Shown here piece by piece: positions 6,700 to 15,269 of a stretch of 33,742 bases of DNA (within the stretch, counting starts at the first letter, position 1; every line of letters starts with the position of its first letter). The translations under genes were made by a program, and so were the position numbers. The stretch comes from Actinomycetota bacterium (GTDB taxonomy: Bacteria > Actinomycetota > Thermoleophilia > Solirubrobacterales > 70-9), in the NCBI GenBank assembly GCA_018268675.1, contig JAFDWB010000052.1:1-33742 (forward strand). Reading direction: 5' to 3'. The notes below the pieces were generated by a model. The model saw only the letters and a program-made list of their open reading frames with translations. It was not told the DNA's origin and made no database searches.

Positions 6700-9046
6700 A
6701 TGACCGGCGGGTGGGGGATGGCATCGCGGGTCGCGGCGATCGTCTTGGGCGCGGTCGTGGTCGGGATGGGCGTCGTACTTGGGGCCGGCGCGGCCGCTGG
6801 TGCGGGTGCGTAGTTGCGCGGTCTCGACCCGAGCTTCGGCGAAGGGGGCGGGTCGCCGTGTCGCTGCCGCCCGCCGACGGCGAAGGATCGTTCGCCGGGA
6901 TCGCCGCCGGAGCCGACGGGCATCTCTACGTCAGCTATGTCGTGAAGCCCAAGGAACGGGCCTGGTTCGGTGAGATCGGGCGCCGCGAAGCAAATGGGGC
7001 ACCCGATCCGACCTTTGGCGAAGGGGGCTGGGTCAGGGCGGGTAATGGGGTCGGCGCTTTCGCGGTCGATTCGGCGGGCGGGGTCGTCTACGCAGAAGGC
7101 GGGACCCTAGGTCGACTCGAGCCCGATGACCTCGGGACGACGCCTTCGACGTCCACGCCGCTCCTCTCCCGGCGTATCTGGAAATCGAAAGCATCGCCTT
7201 CCATGCGCAGGGCAGGATCCTGGTCAGTGGCACCAACCCTGAGGGTCCTCGCTTTCACTCCCACGCGGGCGAAATCGGGCTCATGCGCCTCGGTCCTGGC
7301 GGCACGCCCGACGGCGCGTTCGGTTCGAAGGGCGTCGTCTACCTGGGTCGGCGGGAAGTCCCGAGCCAGGTCGACGACCTGCCAGACGGCTCGCTTCTCG
7401 TCGGCGGCGTGAGCAAGCTGAGGCACGTCACGGCCGACGGGACAGTGGTCCCGAGCCTCGAAGCCGCGGGGGAAAATCTCGCCGTGTTCCCGGACGGGAG
7501 CTTCGCCGTCGCGCGAGGCCCTACCGAGAACCCGGCTGCACGGTCACCCGTATGAGGCGAACGGCTCCCTCGACCGCAGCTCGCCCAGGACGGCGTCTTC
7601 AGCGACCCCCGGCTCTCCCAATGCGGACTGACGGTCGCACCCGGATTCGGCCTGCTCATCCATGGGCTGATCGGAACGGAATGGAAGGGACCTTCGCGAC
7701 TGGTCCTTCTCACCGCCGCGGGCGCTCCCGCTCCCGGCTTCGGCAACGGCGGCTCGACCATCGTCTCCGTGCCGACGAATCCGACCGCCTCCGCGCCGCT
7801 GGAGGCGGAAGGTGTCGTCGTGGCGCCCGACGGCCGCATCGTCGTCGCCGGTGGTGACGGTGATGCGGTCCTGGCCGGGCTCGCCGCGAACGGCGCCGTC
7901 GATCCCAGCTTCGGCACCGGGGGAGCCGTCGTCGAACCGGGCCTGCTGCCGAGCTGGAGCCGTCCCCGGGCGATGGCCGTCGAGACGAACGGCGAAATAG
8001 TCGTCACCGGGTCGACCGACTCCGGCACCACCGAATTCCGGCCCTTCTGGATGCGCTTCGGCGCCGACGGCGCGCTTCTGCCGACCGCGGCCGGGGCCCC
8101 GTTCGCGCCCGCCGCCGTACTCGGCACCCAGTTGAGCCCGGCCGGCCGGCGCTACCTCTATTCCTTGGTTGACGAAGACGGACGCCCGGATCGCCAGGCT
8201 CAGACGCGACGGGTCGCTCGTCCGTGGCTTCGGCAGGGGTGGACTGGCGCAACCGCCGCATGGGTTCACCGTGTTCTCCTTTGTCGTCGACGCGGACGGC
8301 GGGGTGACGCTGCTCGGCTCGGTCGGGGGAGGCCGACGGATGGCGGCCTACCAGATGACCCCGACGGGTCGGCCCGACCGCGGTTTCGGGCGCGACGGGC
8401 TAGCCACGGTGCGGGTAGGCGGCGCGACCTCCGTCAAGGCGTTGGCGGGTGCGCTCCGACTGGGCGGCGACATCGTGCTCGCCGGAGCGGCGGACAAACG
8501 CCTGCGCTGGCGGAGCTCGGGTCGGACGGGCGTCTGCAGCGCGGCTTCGGCCACCGAGGGATCTTCAGATGCGGCTGCGGCGGCGCCCGTCCGAACCTGA
8601 TCGATGTCGCCGTCCGTGGCGACCGCATCCATCTGCTCGATCGAAGGGAAACCTTCACTCACGAGGCGGTCGAGTTGGTCGCGGTGAATGGCGGCGGGCG
8701 ACTTGCACTCTCCTTCGCCGGCCGCGGCTACCGTCCGGCGGGGGTCGGCGCCCCGATCGGACTTTTCGTCCGTGGCGATCGTCTCCTCGTCGTCGGCCAG
8801 AAGCGGCCCTATTTCCAGGGGCCGTCCCAGGTGCGCGGCTTCCGCCTCGACGGGCGGGTCGATTCCGCGATCGGGACGAGCGCAGCCGTGGTCGCTGGGG
8901 TGTTCGTCCAGTCAGGGTCACTTACCGCGGCGCTGCAACCGAATGGCCGACTTGTGATCGCGGGCGAACAGCCCGGGGCGCCGGAGGCCGATCCGAAGCC
9001 GCTCGAACTGCTCGGAATGCGCTTCGACCGGCCGGGGCGCGGCTAG
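6700..9046 (+). pseudogene. Exported delta-60-repeat beta-propeller protein, multiply frameshifted
   Basis: A signal-peptide-like N-terminus (MTGGWGMASRVAAIVLGAVV, then VVGMGVVLGAGAAAGAGA) is followed by repeated delta-60 motifs such as LDPSFGEGG, PDPTFGEGG, PDGAFGSKG, VDPSFGTGG, PDRGFGRDG and LQRGFGHRG. Each heads a roughly 50-60-residue unit with 'PDGRIVVAGG'-like strands, typical of beta-propeller surface proteins. The coding sequence jumps between frames at about 6852, 7136, 7550, 8155 and 8510 and contains in-frame stops at 6811-6813 and 7553-7555, so no full-length product can be made. The last frame ends at 9046, overlapping the stop of the convergent gene by 4 nt. Adjacent genes are intact, which argues for a true pseudogene rather than general sequence error. 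Confidence 0.8.
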
Positions 9047-10671
9047 ACGGGCCGGACCGGGATGGTCAGCTTGCGCGTCGCCTTGCCGCCTTCGGCGGTG
9101 GCGTAGGTGGCGGTGACAAAGATCTTGGCGCGGGCGGTGGGGTTGGCTTCGAGGTAGGCGCGGACGCGGTGCTGGAGGGCGGGGCTGACCCGGAGCTTGA
9201 TCGCGCCCTGCTTGCCCGCCTGCCAGTGGCTCGGCGTCTTCGGGCCGGGAAGGGTGCCGAGGAGCTTGGCCCCGACCTTCACCTGGCCTTCGACCGAGAC
9301 GTTGCAGGCGACGGCCGGCCCGCAGCCGGTGGAAAGTTTGATCGAGGAGCGGTCGAGCAGCGGCTGGCCTTTGGGCGCACCGCTGTTGCTCTGCTTGAAG
9401 CGCAGGATGGGGGAGAGCTTCCCGGGCGGCGGCGACACCGTGGGTGGTGCCGGCGCGGGCGGCGGGATCGGTGACGGCGGCGTGTTGTCGAAGGTCGCGT
9501 CCGGCGTCGTCGTGACGCCGCCGTCGCTCGACGCGACGACCGAGTAGTGCGTGATGGAGTTCGGCGGCAGGCCGGTGAGTTCGACCTGGACGTTGGCGGG
9601 GGTGGTGGCCGCGGGCAGGACGAAGGTCGGGGTCGAGCTGCCGTACGCCGCGCTCGGCCCATATTCGAAGTGGTAGTAGGTCTGCCCGGAGTTCGGGTTG
9701 ATCGCGGCGCTCAGGCTCACACTCGTGGGCGAGATTCGGGTGGCCGATGGGGTGCCGGCCGAAGGCGGCTCCGGGACGAACTCGTAGGCGCCCAGGTCGG
9801 TCTTGGCACCGATCTTGCGCAGGTTCCCGTTCAGGTCGAGTTCGCCGGGTTCCACGGTGGTCGCGCCGGCGTCGATCGAGGGCGAGTTGGCGGCCTCGCG
9901 GTAGTCCCACGCCCCCGGGTTGAGGAAGATCGGTTCCTGGGTCAGCGGTTCGACCTGGCTCAGGGGCGTTCCCGACTGATGCAGGGCATAGGTCTGGAGC
10001 AAGTTCGTCGCGCCCGAGCCCAAGGAGGCGTCTTCGCCCGAGCTCGCGTTCCTCATCGCGATCGAGTCCGAGATCGAGACCACGCCCGCGGCACCCGAAT
10101 AGAACCCGATGTGCCCGATCATGGTGACGTTGCGGACGGTCATCGGGCCCGAGCCGCCTCTTTCTTGCGTCGAGAGGCCGCTGAAGAAATTGCTTTCGGT
10201 CGCGCACACCGAGTTGGCGATTCTGCCGCCGCTGGATTCGATCTGACAGCCGTCCACTTTCTTGGCGACTGACATCACCCGGTTGGCGGAAGCCCGTTCG
10301 CCGAGCCTGAGCGCCTGCGGGATGCCGCCGGAGTAGATCTCGACGTCGCTGATCCGGGTGGCGGCACCGGTCAGGACGAAGTTGCCGGTGACGACCGGCC
10401 GCCCGGTCCCGATCACCGCGCCCTCGATGGTCAGGCTCTTGCCTTCGTTGCTGTAGGTCGCTTCCGGTTCGTAGGTCCCGGCGCCGATCACGACCGTGTC
10501 GCCGCTGACCGCCGTGCTCAGGGCGTGCGAGAGGCCACACGGCGATTCGGCGGCGCAGGTGGCGCCGAGCGCGGGGCTCGGAGTCGTGTAGAGGTCCTGG
10601 GCGGTCGCGGCCGCGGGAGCCACGGCGAGCCCGAGCGCCACCAGGAGAGTCACGACGAGACCTCGACCCAT
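9043..10671 (-). CDS. Exported right-handed beta-helix protein with Fn3-like domain
   Basis: The 542-residue protein starts at ATG 10671, with a signal peptide (GLVVTLLVALGLAVAPAA, cleavage near ATAQD). Residues about 30-260 form a parallel beta-helix of the pectin-lyase type: 'CGLSHALSTAVSGDTVVIGA', then 'TVRNVTMIGHIGFYSG'. This ends in a choice-of-anchor-Q-like segment ('SPSIDAGA', 'DLNGNLRKIG', 'DLGAYEF'). An Fn3-like module follows ('SVSLSAAINPNSGQTYYHFE', 'YGPSAAYG'), then a Pro-rich linker (PPSPIPPPAPAPP) and a C-terminal beta-sandwich with conserved 'LSTGCGPAVACNVSVEGQ'. No catalytic residues are identifiable, so it may bind carbohydrate or serve on the surface. TAGGAT lies 6 nt before the ATG, suggesting a leaderless mRNA. 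It is divergent from the small gene at 10720. Confidence 0.8.
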   Translation of the reverse strand: MGRGLVVTLLVALGLAVAPAAATAQDLYTTPSPALGATCAAESPCGLSHALSTAVSGDTVVIGAGTYEPEATYSNEGKSLTIEGAVIGTGRPVVTGNFVLTGAATRISDVEIYSGGIPQALRLGERASANRVMSVAKKVDGCQIESSGGRIANSVCATESNFFSGLSTQERGGSGPMTVRNVTMIGHIGFYSGAAGVVSISDSIAMRNASSGEDASLGSGATNLLQTYALHQSGTPLSQVEPLTQEPIFLNPGAWDYREAANSPSIDAGATTVEPGELDLNGNLRKIGAKTDLGAYEFVPEPPSAGTPSATRISPTSVSLSAAINPNSGQTYYHFEYGPSAAYGSSTPTFVLPAATTPANVQVELTGLPPNSITHYSVVASSDGGVTTTPDATFDNTPPSPIPPPAPAPPTVSPPPGKLSPILRFKQSNSGAPKGQPLLDRSSIKLSTGCGPAVACNVSVEGQVKVGAKLLGTLPGPKTPSHWQAGKQGAIKLRVSPALQHRVRAYLEANPTARAKIFVTATYATAEGGKATRKLTIPVRPV

Positions 10672-10677
10672 CAAGCG

Positions 10678-10713
10678 ATCCTATCCTTTGGGTCCGGCGA
10701 GGCGCGCTACCGT
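10678..10713. promoter_or_regulatory. Back-to-back leaderless -10 boxes
   Basis: The 48-bp gap between divergent starts holds TAGGAT (minus strand, 10683-10678), 6 nt before ATG 10671, and TACCGT (plus strand, 10708-10713), 6 nt before ATG 10720. Neither gene has a Shine-Dalgarno site. The -35 regions are not recognisable. Confidence 0.4.
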
Positions 10714-10719
10714 TCGACC

Positions 10720-11055
10720 ATGTTCGGTCGGGACTGGAAGCACGGGCTGGCCACGGTGGTCGCCGTGAACATCCCGAGCCGCGGTCGGATCACCCCGCAC
10801 CTGGTCGCGGACATCGAGCCGGAAGATGGCTCCCCGAGATTTCGGGCGAAATTCTCGGTGAGCTTCCTGAACGACGGGGACATGGTCGCGTTGACTCCCG
10901 ACGTCGGGCAGCGGGTGCCGGTCCGGTTCACCGATGCCGACCACGTCAAGCTCGACATCAAGGCGATGAAGGCGGAGGACCAGCAGGCCCGGAAGGCCGA
11001 TCTCGAGGCGCTCGACGCGCTCGCCGAGATGCCGGTGGACTCACCGCCCGGGTGA
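10720..11055 (+). CDS. Small conserved actinobacterial protein, unknown function
   Basis: The 111-residue cytosolic protein begins MFGRDWKHGLATVVAVNIPS and continues with strands 'HLVADIEPEDGSPRFRAKF' and 'PDVGQRVPVRFTDADHVKLD', ending in an acidic/basic helix. The FGRDW...GxATVVA opening followed by a VGxxVxVxxDxxxxKVxxD-like segment is familiar from small beta-rich proteins of actinobacteria, but I know of no assigned function. No membrane segment or metal motif is present. It ends 37 nt before the hydrolase-cyclase gene, which has its own -10 box, so co-transcription is possible but not required. Confidence 0.65.
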   Translation: MFGRDWKHGLATVVAVNIPSRGRITPHLVADIEPEDGSPRFRAKFSVSFLNDGDMVALTPDVGQRVPVRFTDADHVKLDIKAMKAEDQQARKADLEALDALAEMPVDSPPG

Positions 11056-11080
11056 GGCCCATAGGCCCGCTTGACGCCGC

Positions 11081-11086
11081 TACGCT
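11081..11086 (+). promoter_or_regulatory. Candidate leaderless -10 box (TACGCT)
   Basis: TACGCT ends 6 nt before ATG 11093, and no RBS lies between them. The -35 is not clear. Confidence 0.4.
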
Positions 11087-11092
11087 GGCGCC

Positions 11093-12424
11093 ATGGCCGA
11101 GATGCCGCAGACGCGGTACGCGGGCAGCGGTGACATCAGCATCGCCTACCAGGTGTTGGGCGAGGTCCCGCGGGACATCGTCCTCGCGCTCCCTTGGGTC
11201 TCGAACCTCGACCTGCAGTGGGAGAGCCCGCTGCTCGCCCACTTCTTCCGCCGGCTCGGTGCCTTCGCCCGGGTGATCGTCTTCGACCGCCGCGGCGTCG
11301 GCCTCTCCGACCCGGTCGACGGGGTCGCGACGCTCGAGGAGCGGATGGACGACATCCGCGCGGTGATGGACGCGGCCGGGTCCGAGCGGGCGGCGCTGCT
11401 CGGCATGTCGGAGGGCGCGACGGCCTGCATGCTGTTCGCCGCGACCTACCCGGAGCGGACCTCTGCACTGCTCCTCTGGGGCGCGATGGCGCGCTCGACC
11501 GAGGACGACGACTACCCCTGGGCGGCGTCAAAGGAGGCGCTGATCGAGGCCGGGGTGGAGCTGATCGGCCCGATGTGGGGACAGGGGGCGACGATCGACA
11601 TCTTCTCGCCGAGCCTCGCCGAGGACGAGGGGGCGCGCCGCTACACCGCCCGGATCGAGCGCGGCGCCGGCAGCCCGCTGCGGGTCTGGCAGATCCTGAA
11701 GATGTTCCTCGAAACCGACGTGCGCGACGCGCTGCCGTTGATCCAGGCGCCGACGCTGGTGATGCACCGCCGCCACGACCACGCGGTCAATGTCCGCGCC
11801 TCGCGCTGGCTCGCCACGCAGATCGCCGGCAGCCGCTACGTCGAGTTCGAGGGGGTCGATCACTTCCCCTGGGTCGGCGACGCCGAGGAGCCGCTGGCGA
11901 CGATCGAGGAGTTCCTCACCGGCGTGCGTCCCGCGGTGCGGCCCGAGCGGGTGCTGGCGACGGTCGTCTTCACCGACATCGTCGGCTCGACCGAGCGCGC
12001 CACCGAGGTCGGCGACCAGCGCTGGCGCGAGCTGCTCGATCGCCAACAGGCGCTGGTCCGCGAGCGGATCGCCCGCCACGAGGGTCGCGAGATCAAGACC
12101 ACCGGCGACGGCTTCCTCGTCACCTTCGACGGCCCGAGCCGCGCCGCGCGCTTCGCCCGCTCGGTGGTGCTCGACGCGCCGACGATCGGGATCGAGATCC
12201 GGGCCGGCGCCCACACCGGCGAGGTCGAGCTGATCGGCGAGGACATCGGCGGCATCGCCGTCCACGTCGCCTCGCGCATCTGCGGTCTCGCGGGCGGCGG
12301 CCAGGTGCTCGTCTCGCGGACCGTGCAGGACCTGACCGTCGGCTCGGGCCTCCCCTTCGAGCCCTGGGGCAGGCGCGAGCTGAAGGGCGTCGACGGCGAG
12401 TGGGAGCTCTACGAGGTTCGCTGA
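11093..12424 (+). CDS. Alpha/beta hydrolase-class III adenylate cyclase fusion
   Basis: The 443-residue protein joins an alpha/beta hydrolase (residues about 1-280) to a class III nucleotidyl cyclase domain (about 288-443). This is the same architecture as mycobacterial Rv1900c. The hydrolase has the oxyanion/strand region 'VFDRRGVGLSDP', nucleophile Ser106 in GMSEG, acid Asp in 'HRRHDHAV' and His257 in 'GVDHFPW', so it looks catalytically complete. The cyclase has metal-binding Asp295 (VVFTDIVGST) and Asp339 (TTGDG), Lys335 and Arg395, but the canonical transition-state Asn is His391 ('AVHVASRI'). Activity may therefore be altered, or specificity may be relaxed. No membrane segment is present, so it is cytosolic. 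The hydrolase may sense a small ester or act on its own substrate; this is inference. Confidence 0.9.
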   Translation: MAEMPQTRYAGSGDISIAYQVLGEVPRDIVLALPWVSNLDLQWESPLLAHFFRRLGAFARVIVFDRRGVGLSDPVDGVATLEERMDDIRAVMDAAGSERAALLGMSEGATACMLFAATYPERTSALLLWGAMARSTEDDDYPWAASKEALIEAGVELIGPMWGQGATIDIFSPSLAEDEGARRYTARIERGAGSPLRVWQILKMFLETDVRDALPLIQAPTLVMHRRHDHAVNVRASRWLATQIAGSRYVEFEGVDHFPWVGDAEEPLATIEEFLTGVRPAVRPERVLATVVFTDIVGSTERATEVGDQRWRELLDRQQALVRERIARHEGREIKTTGDGFLVTFDGPSRAARFARSVVLDAPTIGIEIRAGAHTGEVELIGEDIGGIAVHVASRICGLAGGGQVLVSRTVQDLTVGSGLPFEPWGRRELKGVDGEWELYEVR

Positions 12425-12468
12425 GCGTCGGATGCTTCGGCCGGTCGACCTGGCGACGGCCGCTCAGC
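12420..12468. terminator. Bidirectional terminator-like hairpin between convergent genes
   Basis: GCTGAGCG (12420-12427) and CGCTCAGC (12461-12468) are perfect inverted repeats. An inner GGCCGGTCG/CGACGGCC pairing gives a long stem. The stop codons of both convergent genes lie inside the arms. No T-run follows on either strand. Confidence 0.5.
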
Positions 12469-14146
12469 CGCGCATCGCCGGGCCGGGAATCCTGAAACCA
12501 GGACCCGGGATCCACTTGTGTTGGTACTCGTCGTAGAAGTCGATTTCGCCCGACCAGAGTTCGGCCAGTGGGTCTTCGGACTTGACGTCGAGCTCGTGCT
12601 CGACCCGCCGCAGCGCCGCGTCGACGAGGCTCTTTGCTTTCTCCCGGCTGGCCGCGAAGAGCTGCTCGATCACCCGCCGCGGGTCGCCGGTCGGCGTCGC
12701 CAGCACTTCCTTCATCGCCCCGCCGTGGCCACTGTGCGGGGTGCCGTTGCCGAGCCCCTCGTGCTCGCGGACCGCTTTCACGAACCCGGCGACGTCCCGC
12801 CCGGCGGCGAGGTTGTGCTGGTAGAACGCGCTGCCGGGCAGGATCGAGGGATTGATCAGGGCCGCGCGCTTGACCGTGATCGCGGGGGAGACGACGTAGA
12901 AGTCGCCGTCGAAGGGACCGTTGGGATCGTTCACCCGATCCAGTTCGTAGCCGCTCCCGAGCCAGCTGTTGCTCCCTTTTTCGAGCAGCGGGCAGAGGAT
13001 TTCCGCACTGGCCGATTCGCGGCCGCAGTCGGAGACGTTGAGCCCGCCGAAGAGCGAGAAGGCGAATTCGCCGCCGCCGAGGGCGGTGGCGCTCGGCGGG
13101 TTCGTCGGCGTCCGCGGGTCGCCCTTCACTTCGCGTTGGGAGAACGGCGTGCGCCAGGTCTTGCCGCCGCGTGGGCGGACTTCGACGGTTGTGCTCGCCG
13201 TGTCGCGTTCACCGTTCTTCGCCACCACGGTCAGCGTCGCCTTGACCCCGCAGAGGGCGACGATGCTGGTCGTCTTCCCTTCCTTGTGGGCCGCATCGCC
13301 GGAGACGCCGGCGGGGCAGTCCGCGGCGATCGGCTTGAAGCTCCACTTGTACTTCTCGATCTTCGCTTTCGGCGTCGAGCCGGAGCCGTCGAGCTTCACC
13401 TTCCCGGCCCGCCGCACCGAGTAGGGACCGCCGGGGACCGCCCGCAGTTCGCCTCCGTTCGCCTTCACCGTCATCGTCACGTCGTAGCTGACGGTGATCG
13501 AGGCGGGCCGGCCGAGGTTGTCGCTTGCGAGCATCGTTTCGCCGGCGACCGTCAGCGTCACCGGTTTGCCGCTGAGGAGCTGGTCGGCGGGGACCGTGCT
13601 CGAGGGTTCGACGACGTTGGCGGAGATCGGCCCGCCGCAGAGTCCGGTGGTGACATCGCCGACTTCCGGTGGGCCGATCGCGGTCGAGATCTTCACCGTT
13701 TCGGGGTCCGCGGTCGCCGCCAGGAGCATCACGATGGAGCCGCCGTTCACGGCGGTGGTCCCGTAGTCGTAATGGCATGGTTCGCAGGAATTGTTGATGT
13801 AGCTGCTGGAAAACTGCCCGGAGGTCGGCGAGGTCTGGCTGGTCGAGTTGCGGGTGCTGATCGAGCCTTCGCCTCCCGGCCGCGCGACGAACATGTTGCC
13901 TTCGTCTTTCGGCACCGCGCCGGTGGTCGACTCGGTGAAGGTGCGTTGGCCGGAGACGCACCCCTCGCTCGCGGTCACGGTGTAGCTCTCGGAGGCCGAG
14001 ATCACTTCGAAGGTGCGGGCGTTCGACGGCGGTCCGCCGAGCGGCGGCAGGCCGGGAATTTCGGGCAGGCGCGCCGACGCCGGCACCGACGCCGCGAGGA
14101 GCGCCAGGCAGGCCAGAGAGGCGAGGACGAGCACTCGACCCTTCAT
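12464..14146 (-). CDS. Exported PKD-domain protein
   Basis: The 560-residue protein has a clear signal peptide (LVLASLACLALLAASVPASA). The first half is a beta-rich region with Cys pairs ('EGCVSGQ', 'NNSCEPCHYDYG', 'GLCGGPIS'). Residues about 235-325 form a PKD domain, 'VPGGPYSVRRAGKVKLDGSG', 'KIEKYKWSF' and then 'STTVEV'. The C-terminal third ('SFYVVSP'-like strands, 'HNLAAGRDVAGFVKAVREHE' and helices) ends 'GPGFRIPGPAMRG'. It probably functions at or outside the cell surface. No enzymatic motif is recognised. TAGGCT lies 6 nt before ATG 14146 and no RBS is visible, so the mRNA is probably leaderless. It is convergent with the cyclase fusion, sharing the hairpin with it. Confidence 0.75.
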   Translation of the reverse strand: MKGRVLVLASLACLALLAASVPASARLPEIPGLPPLGGPPSNARTFEVISASESYTVTASEGCVSGQRTFTESTTGAVPKDEGNMFVARPGGEGSISTRNSTSQTSPTSGQFSSSYINNSCEPCHYDYGTTAVNGGSIVMLLAATADPETVKISTAIGPPEVGDVTTGLCGGPISANVVEPSSTVPADQLLSGKPVTLTVAGETMLASDNLGRPASITVSYDVTMTVKANGGELRAVPGGPYSVRRAGKVKLDGSGSTPKAKIEKYKWSFKPIAADCPAGVSGDAAHKEGKTTSIVALCGVKATLTVVAKNGERDTASTTVEVRPRGGKTWRTPFSQREVKGDPRTPTNPPSATALGGGEFAFSLFGGLNVSDCGRESASAEILCPLLEKGSNSWLGSGYELDRVNDPNGPFDGDFYVVSPAITVKRAALINPSILPGSAFYQHNLAAGRDVAGFVKAVREHEGLGNGTPHSGHGGAMKEVLATPTGDPRRVIEQLFAASREKAKSLVDAALRRVEHELDVKSEDPLAELWSGEIDFYDEYQHKWIPGPGFRIPGPAMRG

Positions 14147-14271
14147 GGGCGGAGCCTAGCCGCGCCGGAGGTGCTTGGAAAGGGAAACCGGGAGTAGGAA
14201 AATCCCGACCTTGGCTCGCGGTCCGGAGGTCCAGGATGGCGGGTAGCCAGTACACAACCAAGGAGGTCGTC

Positions 14272-14643
14272 GTGTCCGACACAGCGGTGAAGCACCGAGA
14301 CGATTTCGAGACGATGGCCGGGAGCGGCGGCTGCACGTGGATGCTCGCCCGCAAGGCCTTGGGCACCACGGAGTTCGGGTTCAATCTGGTCGAGATCCAA
14401 CCCGATGGGGCGCTGCCCGAGCACGACGAGGAGGGAAGCGGGCAGGTCGAGCTGTACGTCGTGCTCGAGGGGGATGCGGTGATCTCCATCGACGGCGCCG
14501 AGCGTCCCGCCCCCGCCGGGACCTTCGCCTCGATCGACCCCGCCGATCGCCGCACCCTGCTGAACCGCTCCACCGCACCGGTCACCGCCCTGCTGATCGG
14601 TGTCCTCCCCGGCGAAGGGTACGAGCCTCCGTCCTGGGCCTAG
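14272..14643 (+). CDS. Cupin-domain protein
   Basis: The start is GTG 14272, set by AAGGAGG five nt upstream, giving 123 residues. The single cupin domain has motif 1 around 'IQPDGALPEHDEEGSGQVELYV', split here as 'GALPEHDEEGSGQ' plus 'VELYVVLEGDAVISIDG', and motif 2 around 'APAGTFASIDPADRRTL'. The metal ligands differ from the classical HxH...E...H set: His in 'PEHDEE' is present, while motif 2 lacks the usual His. The metal or ligand is therefore uncertain. Small cupins of this type often bind small molecules or act as accessory enzymes. It precedes the gene at 14733 by 89 bp on the same strand, possibly in one operon. Confidence 0.75.
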   Translation: MSDTAVKHRDDFETMAGSGGCTWMLARKALGTTEFGFNLVEIQPDGALPEHDEEGSGQVELYVVLEGDAVISIDGAERPAPAGTFASIDPADRRTLLNRSTAPVTALLIGVLPGEGYEPPSWA

Positions 14644-14732
14644 GCGACGAAGAGGTCGGGAACACGCCCCGGCCTGACCCTTGACAGCGAAGGGAACGGT
14701 GAGACGCTGGGTTCCCGACTGTAGGAGGAGAG

Positions 14733-15041
14733 ATGAAATACCTCGTCGCCGCGACGCCCGGTCCGCTTCCGCCCAGTCCCGAGGTGTTCGATGCCGCGCT
14801 CGACTGGCTTGACGCCAAGGAGGCCGACGGCACCTTCGACTGCCTCTACGGATTCGTCGAGGGCGGCGGCTTCAGCGTCGTCAACGTGGAGTCCCACGCC
14901 GCCTTGCTCGAGCTGATGGCCGAGTACCCGCTCTACGGGATGGTTGTCTGGGATGTCAAGCCGCTACTCGCGTTCCGCGAAGGAGTCGACACGGTTCGCG
15001 CCAAGCTGGTCGAGGCGCAGGCGGCGATGGGAGGAGGGTAG
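14733..15041 (+). CDS. Small ferredoxin-like (dimeric alpha/beta barrel) protein
   Basis: The 102-residue protein, MKYLVAATPGPLPPSPEVFD onward, shows the beta-alpha-beta-beta-alpha-beta order of muconolactone-isomerase/YCII-like proteins: a first strand, a helix with 'LDWLDAKEADGTF', a strand 'CLYGFVEGGGFSVVNVES', a helix 'AALLELMAEYPLYG' and a strand 'MVVWDVKPLL'. A strong AGGAGGAG site precedes the ATG. Such proteins are cytosolic dimers with diverse roles, and the catalytic His/Asp pair of YCII is not obvious. It could be co-transcribed with the upstream cupin gene. Confidence 0.7.
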   Translation: MKYLVAATPGPLPPSPEVFDAALDWLDAKEADGTFDCLYGFVEGGGFSVVNVESHAALLELMAEYPLYGMVVWDVKPLLAFREGVDTVRAKLVEAQAAMGGG

Positions 15042-15131
15042 CGCCGGAACGGGCTCCGGCCTGAGTCAAGCCTCGCCGGGGGGAGTGGGGTCCAACGGTT
15101 TGCCTACCGCCTCTTTGGACAGTAGAGTTTT

Positions 15132-15157
15132 GGCTACTCAATCGCATACGAGTAACC
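15132..15157. promoter_or_regulatory. Inverted repeat, candidate operator of the downstream regulator
   Basis: GGCTACTC (15132-15139) and GAGTAACC (15150-15157) form an inverted repeat with one mismatch and a 10-bp spacer. It lies about 110 bp upstream of the winged-helix regulator gene, in an AT-richer stretch. Autoregulation is plausible but inferred. Confidence 0.4.
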
Positions 15158-15269
15158 TTGGGACAACCTCGTCCCTTTGATGTGTAACCGCCACCGTTGG
15201 CGAACCAGTGTGTGTTTAACCCAGCAGGCTTGACCGTGCCACGGTGGCTCGACCCGAAAGAGGAGGCGG

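Noticed and set aside
8918-10540. Second minus-strand frame inside the beta-helix protein gene
   Set aside because: It is a shadow of the real gene with Arg/Gly-rich composition and no signal peptide.
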